Shown in pieces: positions 55,726-64,000 of a stretch of DNA of 64,000 bases. The DNA lies in contig CALLXF010000049.1 in NCBI GenBank assembly GCA_938015805.1, forward strand, positions 1 through 64,000. The letters run 5' to 3'. Numbering within the stretch: position 1 is the first letter of the stretch; the number at the start of each line of letters is the position of its first letter. The position numbers and the translations under genes are program-made. This stretch comes from an uncultured Saprospiraceae bacterium (GTDB lineage: Bacteria; Bacteroidota; Bacteroidia; Chitinophagales; Saprospiraceae). The notes below the pieces were generated by a model that was given only the letters and a program-made list of their open reading frames with translations, had not been told where the DNA came from and searched no databases.

Positions 55726-57516
55726 TTAGCTCAATTCGAATTGTAATTTTGCCAGTGCATGATAGGCACCATCTTTATTACTACTCAACTGGTCATGGGT
55801 TCCTTTCTCTACTATCTTACCATTCTCTAGAACATAAATGCAATCTACATCCTTTATGGTGGATAATCTATGAGCAATAATGATAGATGTACGACCTTTT
55901 AGCAATTCGTCCAAAGCTTCTTGCACTACTTTTTCTGACTCTGCATCTAGGGAAGATGTGGCCTCATCTAATAGCAATATTCTAGGATCTTTTAGAATGG
56001 CTCTAGCTATGGCAATCCGCTGTCGCTGACCTCCTGATAATTTAATTCCTCTCTCTCCTACTATCGTTTCAAATTTTTCTGGAAATCCTTCGATAAACTC
56101 CAGACAGTTAGATCTGCGAGCTGCATCGATTATATCTTGATCTGATGCTTTTGGATTTCCGTAAAGAATATTTTCTCTTATCGTTCCTCCAAAGAGAATA
56201 ACCTCCTGTGGAACAATTCCTAAATTTTTACGAAGAGACGGTAAATCATAATCGTTAATATTTTTTCCATCTACCGTGATCGTTCCATTACTAAGGTTAT
56301 AAAAATTAAGTAGCAATTGTACGATAGTAGATTTACCTGATCCACTCTGCCCTACGAGGGCAACCCTTTGTCCTGCTTTGATATCTAGATCGATTCCCTT
56401 AAGCACTTGTATATCCTCTCGAGTCGGATAGGAAAACTTTACATCATTAAATGAGATATCACCACTCAGGTTTAAATCTGTTTTTAATTCTGTCAGAGCT
56501 ACCTCTGTATCCATTTTAAGGATCTCTTGGATTCTTTCTGTAGCACCTATGGCTCCTGCGAGCACAGTATATAAATTACCTAGGCCTGCAATCGCTCCTC
56601 CCATAATACCTGTGTAGAGTATAAACCCAAATAAATCACCTACTGCCATTTCTCCGTTTTGCACGAATATGGCTCCTCTCCAGAGAATAAAAAATATCCC
56701 TCCAAAAAGGATGGTTATAACAAACATAAAAAATACGCCTCTTACCTTTGCAAAGCTTAATGCAATGTCTACCATATTATTTACAGCTCCTCCATATCGC
56801 TTAGACTCATACCATTCGTTTACAAACGATTTTACTACTGTAAAAGATTGGAAGGTTTCCTCTACTATAGTATTAGTATCTGCTAAAGCGTCTTGTCTTT
56901 TCCTAGATAACTTCCTTATATGCCGACCAAATACTATCGCAATTATAACTACAACAGGAAAGGTCGCGACCATTATAAAAGACAGCTTAGGAGCAATAAA
57001 AAATATGATTATCGTAGATCCAAATAGAATAATGATCTGGCGTAAAAACTCAGCTAATGAGTGAGAGAAAACGCTTTGCAACTGTTCTATATCAGTAGTA
57101 ATTCGACTGGTTAATTCTCCTACTCTTCTTTTTTCGAAAAATACGATAGGTTGGGTTATAATCTTATTGTATACATCTTTACGAAGGTCCGCCATTCCTC
57201 GCTCACTTACTACTGCAAAGAAATAAGTACGGATATAGGAAAACAGTCCTTGAATAATGAGTACACCTAAAAACAGAAGTCCATATTGGTTTAAGGTAAG
57301 CAATGGAAGATTATATGATGGACTGCCGCTGGCTACGTTAGTCATTTCTTTGGCTGCTCCTATTAGTAGTAAAAAGAAGCCACTTCCCAAGGCTAAAAAT
57401 AGCATTGCAAATATAAAATAGCCTCTATATGGCTTTATATACTTAAAAATAGACAAGGCTTCTTTTAGGCCGGCTCTTGTAATTTTTGGTTTTTTCTTTT
57501 CCTCTTCTTTCTTCAT
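55726..57516 (-). CDS. ABC transporter, fused permease and ATPase (MsbA/lipid exporter type)
   Basis: 596 residues from the ATG at 57516 (a start 39 bases upstream is not favoured). Six transmembrane helices lie in residues 30-320, then the nucleotide-binding domain: Walker A GQSGSGKST near 383, signature LSGGQRQR near 485 and Walker B ILLLDEATSSLD near 505. The layout of one membrane part plus one ATPase is a half-transporter that dimerises, like MsbA. Lipid A or lipid export is the best guess; drug export is possible. It follows other envelope genes in the same orientation. Confidence 0.87.
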   Translation of the reverse strand: MKKEEEKKKPKITRAGLKEALSIFKYIKPYRGYFIFAMLFLALGSGFFLLLIGAAKEMTNVASGSPSYNLPLLTLNQYGLLFLGVLIIQGLFSYIRTYFFAVVSERGMADLRKDVYNKIITQPIVFFEKRRVGELTSRITTDIEQLQSVFSHSLAEFLRQIIILFGSTIIIFFIAPKLSFIMVATFPVVVIIAIVFGRHIRKLSRKRQDALADTNTIVEETFQSFTVVKSFVNEWYESKRYGGAVNNMVDIALSFAKVRGVFFMFVITILFGGIFFILWRGAIFVQNGEMAVGDLFGFILYTGIMGGAIAGLGNLYTVLAGAIGATERIQEILKMDTEVALTELKTDLNLSGDISFNDVKFSYPTREDIQVLKGIDLDIKAGQRVALVGQSGSGKSTIVQLLLNFYNLSNGTITVDGKNINDYDLPSLRKNLGIVPQEVILFGGTIRENILYGNPKASDQDIIDAARRSNCLEFIEGFPEKFETIVGERGIKLSGGQRQRIAIARAILKDPRILLLDEATSSLDAESEKVVQEALDELLKGRTSIIIAHRLSTIKDVDCIYVLENGKIVEKGTHDQLSSNKDGAYHALAKLQFELS

Positions 57517-57785
57517 GCTTATGTGCAACAAAAATACATCTAGTAAAGTTTGCAAGGCATTATTTAAAGATGGAAATTTTATTCTCTTACGATTATGAGA
57601 TAGGTGTAAAACGCTTATCTCTTTCGTTTGCTATAGATCTTTACGCTTAGTAAGTATTATGACTGTTTTTGTTAATGGTGATTTAAAGAACTGGAGTAGA
57701 TTACTCGTTATAATATTTTTATTGGCGAAAGATTTCTCATTTTAATCGACGAATAAAAAGGCAAGTAGACAGAGAAAACAAGGAG
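57517..57785. other. Intergenic stretch, no gene seen
   Basis: About 270 bp between the ABC exporter start and the terminator of the OmpA lipoprotein gene. Stops occur in every frame and no RNA-like hairpin other than the terminator was recognised. The exporter promoter should lie here. Confidence 0.5.
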
Positions 57786-57824
57786 TAAAAAAAGAGGATA
57801 GTCTTGAAAAAGACTATCCTCTTT
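57786..57824 (-). terminator. Rho-independent terminator of the OmpA lipoprotein gene
   Basis: A perfect 13-bp stem, 57791-57803 with 57812-57824, encloses an 8-base loop. A T-run follows on the minus strand (A-run 57787-57793). It lies 20 bp past the gene's stop codon. Confidence 0.88.
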
Positions 57825-57843
57825 ATGATATTTATTTTTGTCC

Positions 57844-58767
57844 TTAGTCAGGAATATTATCTGGACTTAGTAAATCATAGAACTCATTTAATTTAGGCAT
57901 TAAAATGATTCTGGTTCTTCTATTCTTGGATCTTCCATCAGGAGTATCATTAGAGGCTAATGCATTATGCTCTCCTCTACCCGCCGCAATTAATCTATTA
58001 GGATCGATTCCAAAATTCTTTTGTAAGATTCTTACTACAGAGGCTGATCTTTTTACCGACAAATCCCAGTTATCCTGGATGCCTGGTTTACTGATCGGCT
58101 GATTATCAGTATAGCCTTCTATCATTACTTCCAGATTTGGTTTAGATTCTAAAATCTTTGCAATTTTCCCTAGGACATTCATCGCACCAGAGTTTATGTT
58201 ATAGCTTCCACTACTAAATAGCATTTTATCAGAGATATTTATCATGACTACTGTTTTATCAACTTTAACATCGATATCTTGGTCGTTTACACCATCAGCC
58301 AAAACACTCTTTAGATTTACAGCTAGAGCTAAGTTCATCGAGTCCGCTTTCGTCTTTGCATTTTGTAGTAGACGTATGTATTTATCTTTACCTTCTAGCT
58401 GCTGCAAAGTATTATTTATATTGTCATTTGCAGATTTAGAAAGAACTGTTAGGTCACCTACCTGTTCGACTGTTTTATCCCTTTGCGTTCTGACATCTGT
58501 AACCTGATCTTTGAGATCTCCTATTTGCTCCTCTCTTAGCTTTAAGCTACTTTGACAAGTTTTAAGGTCTGATCTTAGTCCTTCTCTCTCCATCTCACAA
58601 GACTTAAGCTTAGATGAGAAGTCTCCGATAATCTCTGCACTACGAGAAATTTCTTGCTTTGAAAAATCAAGTTCTGATTGTAAGGCTGCAAATCGTTTTT
58701 TACTTACACAAGAGGAAAGGGAAACGATAAGAAAACCTACTAAAATGGCTTTTGAAGTTATTTTCAT
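57844..58767 (-). CDS. OmpA/MotB-like peptidoglycan-binding lipoprotein
   Basis: 307 residues. A lipobox (IVSLSSCVS, Cys near 20) is followed by a long coiled coil (residues about 25-150). The C-terminal OmpA domain (about 170-300) has MLFSSGSYNINSGAM, MIEGYTDNQPI near 217, which holds the peptidoglycan contact, and GRGEHNALASNDTPDGRSKNRRTRI near 265. The arrangement fits Pal-like lipoproteins that link the outer membrane to the wall. The long coiled coil is unlike classical Pal and suggests a spacer across the periplasm. A strong terminator follows. Confidence 0.88.
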   Translation of the reverse strand: MKITSKAILVGFLIVSLSSCVSKKRFAALQSELDFSKQEISRSAEIIGDFSSKLKSCEMEREGLRSDLKTCQSSLKLREEQIGDLKDQVTDVRTQRDKTVEQVGDLTVLSKSANDNINNTLQQLEGKDKYIRLLQNAKTKADSMNLALAVNLKSVLADGVNDQDIDVKVDKTVVMINISDKMLFSSGSYNINSGAMNVLGKIAKILESKPNLEVMIEGYTDNQPISKPGIQDNWDLSVKRSASVVRILQKNFGIDPNRLIAAGRGEHNALASNDTPDGRSKNRRTRIILMPKLNEFYDLLSPDNIPD

Positions 58768-58998
58768 ATGAATATTAATTTTAAAAATTTATTACTGGTT
58801 AACACAGATTATAAAAAATCTACATATGTTTTATATCACTACAAAAATGATACTAGAATAGATTTCTAATCTGAATACTCAAAAAAATTATTATAGTTCA
58901 GTTCGAAATGACTTGAAAATATATTATTACATATCAAAATATGCAAAATACAGTTCAGTTACATTTCAGGAATTAATATAAGAAAAATATCAATATGT

Positions 58999-61900
58999 CT
59001 ACATACTACGGCGATACTTTCCTCCTACAGCAAATAACGCTTCAGTTATCTGACCTAGTGTACAAGACTTAGTCGCTTCCATCAATTCGTCAAATAAATT
59101 CTCATTATTTAAAGCTCTTTCCTGCAATTCCTTTAAACTCTGAGGACTCTTTTCTTTATGAAGCTGATGTAAGTTTTGTAAATTTTTGATTTGCAACTCT
59201 TTCTCTTCTGTTGTAGATCGGATCACTTCTTTAGGTAGAATGGTAGGAGATCCTTTAGAAGATAAAAAGGTATTTACACCGATGATTGGAAATTCTCCAG
59301 TATGTTTAAGCGTCTCATAGTATAGACTTTCCTCTTGTATTTTAGATCGCTGATACATCGTCTCCATTGCTCCTAATACACCACCTCTTTCTGAGATTTT
59401 ATCAAATTCTAACATCACAGCTTCCTCCACTAGATCTGTCAATTCCTCTATTATAAAAGAACCCTGCAGCGGATTTTCGTTCTTAGCTAACCCCAGTTCG
59501 TGATTTATAATCATCTGGATTGCAACTGCTCTACGCACGCTTTCTTCTGTAGGTGTGGTTATCGCCTCATCATAAGCATTAGTGTGGAGCGAATTACAAT
59601 TATCATAAATCGCATATAAGGCTTGCAATGTGGTACGGATATCATTAAAGTCTATCTCCTGAGCATGGAGCGATCTACCTGATGTCTGTATATGATACTT
59701 TAGTTTTTGCGATCGCTCGTTTGCATTGTATTTATATTTCATGGCTTTCGCCCAAATTTTACGTGCCACTCTTCCGATAACCGCATACTCAGGATCTACA
59801 CCATTAGAGAAAAAGAAAGACAAGTTAGGTGCAAATGCATTTATGTCCATTCCTCTAGCGAGATAATATTCAACGAAAGTAAAACCGTTAGATAATGTAA
59901 ACGCTAGCTGAGAAATCGGGTTTGCTCCTGCCTCTGCTATATGGTATCCAGAGATCGATACAGAGTAAAAATTACGCACTCCGTGATCTATAAAATACTG
60001 TTGTAAATCTCCCATGAGCTTAAGAGAAAACTCTGTAGAAAAGATACACGTATTTTGAGCTTGATCTTCTTTTAGGATATCTGCTTGTACAGTTCCCCGT
60101 ACGGATTTTAGAGCCTTGGCTTTTAATTCGGCGTAAGCCTCTTCCTCTAATACTAGATCTCCTGTCAACCCTAGTAGCATCAATCCTAATCCATCGTTAC
60201 CCTCAGGCAGCTCTCCATCGTACTGTGGACGCTCGATCCCTTTATCATCATAATGCCTTTTAAATGCGGCCTCTACATCGGACTCGAGTCCATTTTCTTT
60301 TATATAAATCTCACACTGCTGATCAATTGCCGCGTTCATAAAAAAAGCACAGATGGTAGAAGCCGGACCATTTATAGTCATAGAAACGGAAGTCTTAGGA
60401 TTGCATAAATCAAAACCAGAGTACAACTTCTTAGCATCATTTAACGAGGAAATATTTACTCCAGAATTCCCTACTTTTCCATAAATATCAGGACGGTGAT
60501 CTGGGTCTTCGCCATATAAGGTGACGGAGTCAAAAGCTGTCGACAATCGCTTTGCCGGCATGCCTAATGAAAGATAATGGAATCTTTTATTTGTTCGTTC
60601 TGGACCACCCTCTCCCGCAAACATACGTGTCGGATCTTCCCCTCTCCGCTTAAATGGAAAGACACCTGCGGCATATGGGAATTCCCCAGGTACATTTTCT
60701 TGCCTAACCCATCTAAGGATCTCTCTCCAATCCTTAAACTTAGGAAGAACTACTTTAGGTATTTTATTATGCGATAACGACTCGGTATAATTATCAACTT
60801 TTATCTCTTTATCCCTTACCTTATAAGTAAAAGTATCACCTGTGTATGCTGCTCGCTTAGACTCCCAGTTTTCTAGAAGCTCCTTATTTTCTCTAGTCAG
60901 CTCTTGTTCTAGATCTTTTTGTTTTTGCTCTAATAACTGTTTTGCTCCCTCATCATCTATCAGCTCTTTGGCGTTTTTTAAACTATACACGCTACCGGCG
61001 ATTTCGCTCTGGGATTCCACATCTTTATTATATTTCCTAACAGTCTCAGAAATTTCTGAGAGATAACGGACACGTGCAGGCGGTATAATATACTGCTTCT
61101 GACTATCTCCTTCTACCAGCCCCGCATCCTTATTATCTAGAAATAATTTACTGGACAATTTATTAAAAACTGCATTTACTCCTGGATCATTAAACTGTGA
61201 GGCGATCGTTCCAAATACCGGCATAGTGGCAGGGTCCTCATGCCATAACTCGTGGTTACGCTGATACTGTTTTTTTACATCTCGGATTGCATCTTGAGCT
61301 CCACGTTTATCGAATTTATTGATGACAATCATATCTGCAAAATCAAGCATATCTATTTTCTCCAATTGTGATGCCGCTCCGAATTCTGGAGTCATGACAT
61401 ACACCGAGAAATCAGCATGATCTACAATTTCCGAATCGGACTGACCGATCCCTGAAGTCTCCAAAATAATAAGATCAAAATTGGATTTTTTCATAATCGA
61501 TATGGTCGCATCGATATGTTTATTTAATGCTAGGTTATACTGTCGAGTCGCCAGAGATCGCATAAAAACTCGTTCGCTCGCTATAGCATTCATCCGGATA
61601 CGATCTCCTAATAATGCTCCTCCTGTTTTCCGCTTAGACGGATCTACTGAGATTATAGCTAGATTTTTTTCTGGAAATTTTGCTAGATAACGTAATACCA
61701 GTTCATCCACCAGACTAGATTTTCCTGCTCCTCCTGTTCCTGTTATTCCGAGTACGGGTGTTGTATTATCTGTTAGGCTTTTTTTGAGCTCAGCGATCAT
61801 TCCTAAATTCTCCTCCGGATAATTTTCTACTGCAGATATTAATCTAGCAATAGCTCCTGGATTATTTTCAGGAATCTTTTTAAGCTGACCATTTAGGCTA

Positions 61901-62346
61901 TCTCCTACTGGGAAATCGCACTGTTCCATCAGATCATTTATCATCCCCTGAAGTCCCATACTACGCCCATCATCGGGCGAATAAATCCTAGTGATCCCGT
62001 GCTTATGTAGATCTTCTATTTCTGATGGCAAGATGGTCCCTCCACCACCGCCAAAAATTTTTATATGTCCAGCTCCTTTTTCTTTTAATAAATCATGAGC
62101 ATATTTAAAAAACTCATTATGACCTCCCTGGTAAGATGTAATGGCTATTCCCTGTACATCTTCTTGAATAGCTGCATTAACGATCTCAGTCACTGGACGA
62201 TTATGACCTAGGTGGATTACCTCCGCTCCAGAACGTTGAATGATCCTACGCATAATATTAATCGCAGCATCATGTCCATCAAAAAGAGAACCAGCTGTAA
62301 GAATTCTAATCTTATTTTTAGACTGATAAGGAGCTATTTTTTCCAT
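58999..62346 (-). CDS. icmF: Fused isobutyryl-CoA-type mutase IcmF (B12 + GTPase + mutase)
   Basis: 1115 residues of one fused protein. The N-terminal B12-binding domain (1-150) has the cobalt-ligand His in DGHD (His25). A G3E/MeaB-like GTPase (about 195-460) has P-loop [12 protein letters not shown] near 205. The C-terminal mutase domain (about 560-1115) includes [36 protein letters not shown] and the substrate-binding [13 protein letters not shown]. IcmF interconverts isobutyryl- and n-butyryl-CoA or related branched acyl-CoAs, with the GTPase acting as chaperone. The exact acyl substrate cannot be read here. It needs vitamin B12. The promoter box lies 25 bp upstream. Decamer copies 7 and 8 lie inside. 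Confidence 0.92.
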   Translation of the reverse strand: MEKIAPYQSKNKIRILTAGSLFDGHDAAINIMRRIIQRSGAEVIHLGHNRPVTEIVNAAIQEDVQGIAITSYQGGHNEFFKYAHDLLKEKGAGHIKIFGGGGGTILPSEIEDLHKHGITRIYSPDDGRSMGLQGMINDLMEQCDFPVGDSLNGQLKKIPENNPGAIARLISAVENYPEENLGMIAELKKSLTDNTTPVLGITGTGGAGKSSLVDELVLRYLAKFPEKNLAIISVDPSKRKTGGALLGDRIRMNAIASERVFMRSLATRQYNLALNKHIDATISIMKKSNFDLIILETSGIGQSDSEIVDHADFSVYVMTPEFGAASQLEKIDMLDFADMIVINKFDKRGAQDAIRDVKKQYQRNHELWHEDPATMPVFGTIASQFNDPGVNAVFNKLSSKLFLDNKDAGLVEGDSQKQYIIPPARVRYLSEISETVRKYNKDVESQSEIAGSVYSLKNAKELIDDEGAKQLLEQKQKDLEQELTRENKELLENWESKRAAYTGDTFTYKVRDKEIKVDNYTESLSHNKIPKVVLPKFKDWREILRWVRQENVPGEFPYAAGVFPFKRRGEDPTRMFAGEGGPERTNKRFHYLSLGMPAKRLSTAFDSVTLYGEDPDHRPDIYGKVGNSGVNISSLNDAKKLYSGFDLCNPKTSVSMTINGPASTICAFFMNAAIDQQCEIYIKENGLESDVEAAFKRHYDDKGIERPQYDGELPEGNDGLGLMLLGLTGDLVLEEEAYAELKAKALKSVRGTVQADILKEDQAQNTCIFSTEFSLKLMGDLQQYFIDHGVRNFYSVSISGYHIAEAGANPISQLAFTLSNGFTFVEYYLARGMDINAFAPNLSFFFSNGVDPEYAVIGRVARKIWAKAMKYKYNANERSQKLKYHIQTSGRSLHAQEIDFNDIRTTLQALYAIYDNCNSLHTNAYDEAITTPTEESVRRAVAIQMIINHELGLAKNENPLQGSFIIEELTDLVEEAVMLEFDKISERGGVLGAMETMYQRSKIQEESLYYETLKHTGEFPIIGVNTFLSSKGSPTILPKEVIRSTTEEKELQIKNLQNLHQLHKEKSPQSLKELQERALNNENLFDELMEATKSCTLGQITEALFAVGGKYRRSM
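59743..59752 (-). repeat. GGCGNAAGCC decamer, copy 7 (N=A)
   Basis: In icmF, sense strand reads W-A-K-A. On that strand an extra G precedes the decamer. Confidence 0.6.
60130..60139 (+). repeat. GGCGNAAGCC decamer, copy 8 (N=T)
   Basis: In icmF, sense strand reads A-Y-A. Preceded by TTC, like copies 2 and 6. Confidence 0.6.
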
Positions 62347-62370
62347 ACTTAAAGGTCTGATTTATGGGTG

Positions 62371-62378
62371 CAAAGATA
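62371..62378 (-). promoter_or_regulatory. Likely -7 box of icmF (TATCTTTG on the minus strand)
   Basis: Exact match to TAnnTTTG, 24 bases from the ATG at 62346. A -33 TTTG was not found at the usual spacing, so it is a partial promoter match. Confidence 0.45.
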
Positions 62379-62469
62379 ACAGGTAAATGGTATAAATATC
62401 ATTAGTTATTAGAAGCTTTTATTAACATCATCTATCTTAACCGCTATATAGCGTAAATAAAATGTAACT

Positions 62470-64000
62470 ATGAGTGCACTAAACTTTATTAAAAATATAG
62501 AAATCAAAGGAGTGATTTTGCGTTTTTGGCTTGCATTATTGTTCTCTATGATAGCTAGTGTAACTGCATTTATATGGATTACTCGAGATAGTCGTGGATA
62601 CGCTGACTCCGATATTTTTAGTGACTATCTCCTTAGTAATATGGAACTACAGCGGATCATGATGGTTACTATACTGGGTTTTTTAGGAGCCATTAACTGG
62701 AAGGTATTAGTAGAAAGTCAGCTTACTCAACGTAGGAATTCTGTTATCTGTTTAGGTATACTCTTGTTATCATTAGGTGGCTATTATTACTATCTAACAC
62801 GGGCAGATATTTATGATTCTCATGTCATTTTCCGATTTATCGGAATTGCACTTTTCTTACATCTGACGATTAGTTACATCCCTTTTTTATTTAAAAGTAA
62901 TCTTCCCGCATTCTGGGAATATAATCGTAGGCTCTTCAGCCATTTCTTTACATCAGCATTTTTTACGTTAGTGATTTTCCTAGGTATTAGTCTAGCATTA
63001 CTGGCACTGGAATATCTTTTTGGGATGGATAATAATCGAGGTAAGATATATGGTCAGCTGATAATTCTACTGGCGGGGATCTTCCATCCGATATATTTTT
63101 TATCAGAATTCCCTAGGAACATAGATCAGCTGCAGCCTAGTCGGCTTAAAAAGTCTTTTAGGATTTTTGTGGTTTATATCCTCATTCCCATCTCTATCCT
63201 GTATCTCATAATTCTCTATGCCTATGGAATAAAGATAGGATTAGAAATGAGCCTTCCTAAAGGATGGGTCAGTAAACTCGTCTTATCATTTTGCATTATC
63301 GGTATCCTGAGTTATTTACTCAATTATATGTTTCCATTACAATCAAAATCAAAATTATCGTCCCATTTTAAGAAATATTTTTTTCCATTTTTACTGATTC
63401 CTATAGCCTTATTATTTGTAGCGATTTATGTACGAATCTCTGATTACGGAATCACAGAGCCACGCTACATTGTAAGCTTATTAGGAGCATGGCTACTATT
63501 TATTAGTGTATATATTATCATATCTAAAACAGATAATATAAAAGTGATCCCTCTTACGCTTAGTGCTATTGTACTGATTTCATTATTTGGGCCGTTAAAT
63601 ATGTTTAAGGTGAGTTTGCAAAATCAATTTGCAATTTTAAAAAACACATTGACGGAAAATGGATTATTGATCGATGGAAAACTCGTTAAGGCAAATGATC
63701 TAAATCAGGGTATTCAAAACCAAATCGTACATAAAATAAAATACTTGTATCACGAAGATGAGTTATCACTGTTAACAGCGTACTCTAGTGACAGTGTCGA
63801 CCTGACGTTTTTAAAGAATCAAAATAAAATCAGAAAATTCTCTTTGGTCAGAGAAACATGCAGGGCATTAGGAGTCAAAGAAAGTTTTAATAGTACTAAA
63901 AGAAAGAACAATTATACTTACCTAAATACCAATATTAAAGAAGCCTTAGATGTATCTGAGTTCAATCATTTTGGTTTTTTTAACCAACATCAAGATAAGT
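62470..64000 (+). CDS. DUF4153 membrane protein (3' part outside window)
   Basis: The frame is open from an ATG at 62470 to the right edge (510 codons, no stop), so the C-terminus is missing. Residues 1-390 contain about ten to eleven hydrophobic helices, including LRFWLALLFSMIASVTAFIW and WLLFISVYIIIS. The family DUF4153 has this long multi-helix N-terminal half; its role is unknown but it is found in many Bacteroidota. From residue about 400 the sequence is soluble and charged. It is divergent from icmF. Confidence 0.72.
   Translation, partial: MSALNFIKNIEIKGVILRFWLALLFSMIASVTAFIWITRDSRGYADSDIFSDYLLSNMELQRIMMVTILGFLGAINWKVLVESQLTQRRNSVICLGILLLSLGGYYYYLTRADIYDSHVIFRFIGIALFLHLTISYIPFLFKSNLPAFWEYNRRLFSHFFTSAFFTLVIFLGISLALLALEYLFGMDNNRGKIYGQLIILLAGIFHPIYFLSEFPRNIDQLQPSRLKKSFRIFVVYILIPISILYLIILYAYGIKIGLEMSLPKGWVSKLVLSFCIIGILSYLLNYMFPLQSKSKLSSHFKKYFFPFLLIPIALLFVAIYVRISDYGITEPRYIVSLLGAWLLFISVYIIISKTDNIKVIPLTLSAIVLISLFGPLNMFKVSLQNQFAILKNTLTENGLLIDGKLVKANDLNQGIQNQIVHKIKYLYHEDELSLLTAYSSDSVDLTFLKNQNKIRKFSLVRETCRALGVKESFNSTKRKNNYTYLNTNIKEALDVSEFNHFGFFNQHQDK

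Noticed and set aside
56669-57064. A plus-strand open frame of 131 codons
   Set aside because: It lies antisense to the ABC exporter membrane helices and reads as a composition artefact of them.
1-64000. Search for tRNA, rRNA, prophage, transposase and restriction or toxin-antitoxin genes
   Set aside because: No such gene could be supported; the accessory character of the window is limited to the 10-13 kb stretch and the large secreted proteins.

Overview
The window looks like chromosome from a marine-type Bacteroidota bacterium, most likely near the Saprospiria (Lewinella/Saprospira group). The supporting signs are AT-rich DNA with few Shine-Dalgarno sites, an Oar-like TonB-dependent receptor, two proteins ending in a type IX secretion (T9SS) sorting domain, MopE-type Asp/Cys repeats, an M43 protease, a thioester-less alpha-2-macroglobulin, a LytS/LytTR pair and TAnnTTTG promoter boxes. 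The species is an inference. I saw no rRNA, tRNA, CRISPR, prophage or intact insertion sequence.

Layout. 1-13 kb: a cut secreted cupredoxin/lamin-tail protein, the TonB receptor, a queuosine-precursor transporter, an HscA-like Hsp70, a serine hydrolase, a SUI1 factor, a fatty acid desaturase, then a lipoprotein phosphoesterase whose 3' side carries a nested imperfect palindrome resembling an integron attC site, and a di-haem peroxidase. 13-24 kb: a secreted protein with six related modules, a LysE exporter and a 2051-residue alpha-2-macroglobulin. 24-33 kb: an unusual SDR facing two tandem guanidino-group hydrolases; a leftward run of helicase, serine racemase-like enzyme, FAD oxidoreductase, YjbR and RibA; small envelope proteins. 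33-47 kb: M43 protease, LytS/LytTR pair, TpiA, Ppk1, a vanadium-haloperoxidase-like T9SS protein, PurB and an LEA-like protein. 47-64 kb: envelope genes (LptD, amidase, MCE protein, MurB, MsbA-like ABC exporter, OmpA lipoprotein), the fused mutase IcmF and a cut DUF4153 membrane protein.

How the genes fit together. Most of the window is core metabolism and envelope biogenesis. LptD, MsbA-like exporter, MurB, amidase, MCE protein and OmpA-type lipoprotein would all act in lipopolysaccharide and wall assembly. The large secreted proteins imply a T9SS encoded elsewhere.

Most unusual signals. First, the decamer GGCGNAAGCC (N = A, T or G) occurs eight times, always inside genes and in several reading frames. 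It can fold as a GNRA-type mini-hairpin and is far commoner than base composition predicts. Second, the attC-like palindrome lies directly downstream of a single ORF. Third, several enzymes have replaced key residues: an SDR without its catalytic Tyr, a DEYD helicase, a YAH serine hydrolase and an alpha-2-macroglobulin without CxEQ but with a TonB-plug-like insert.
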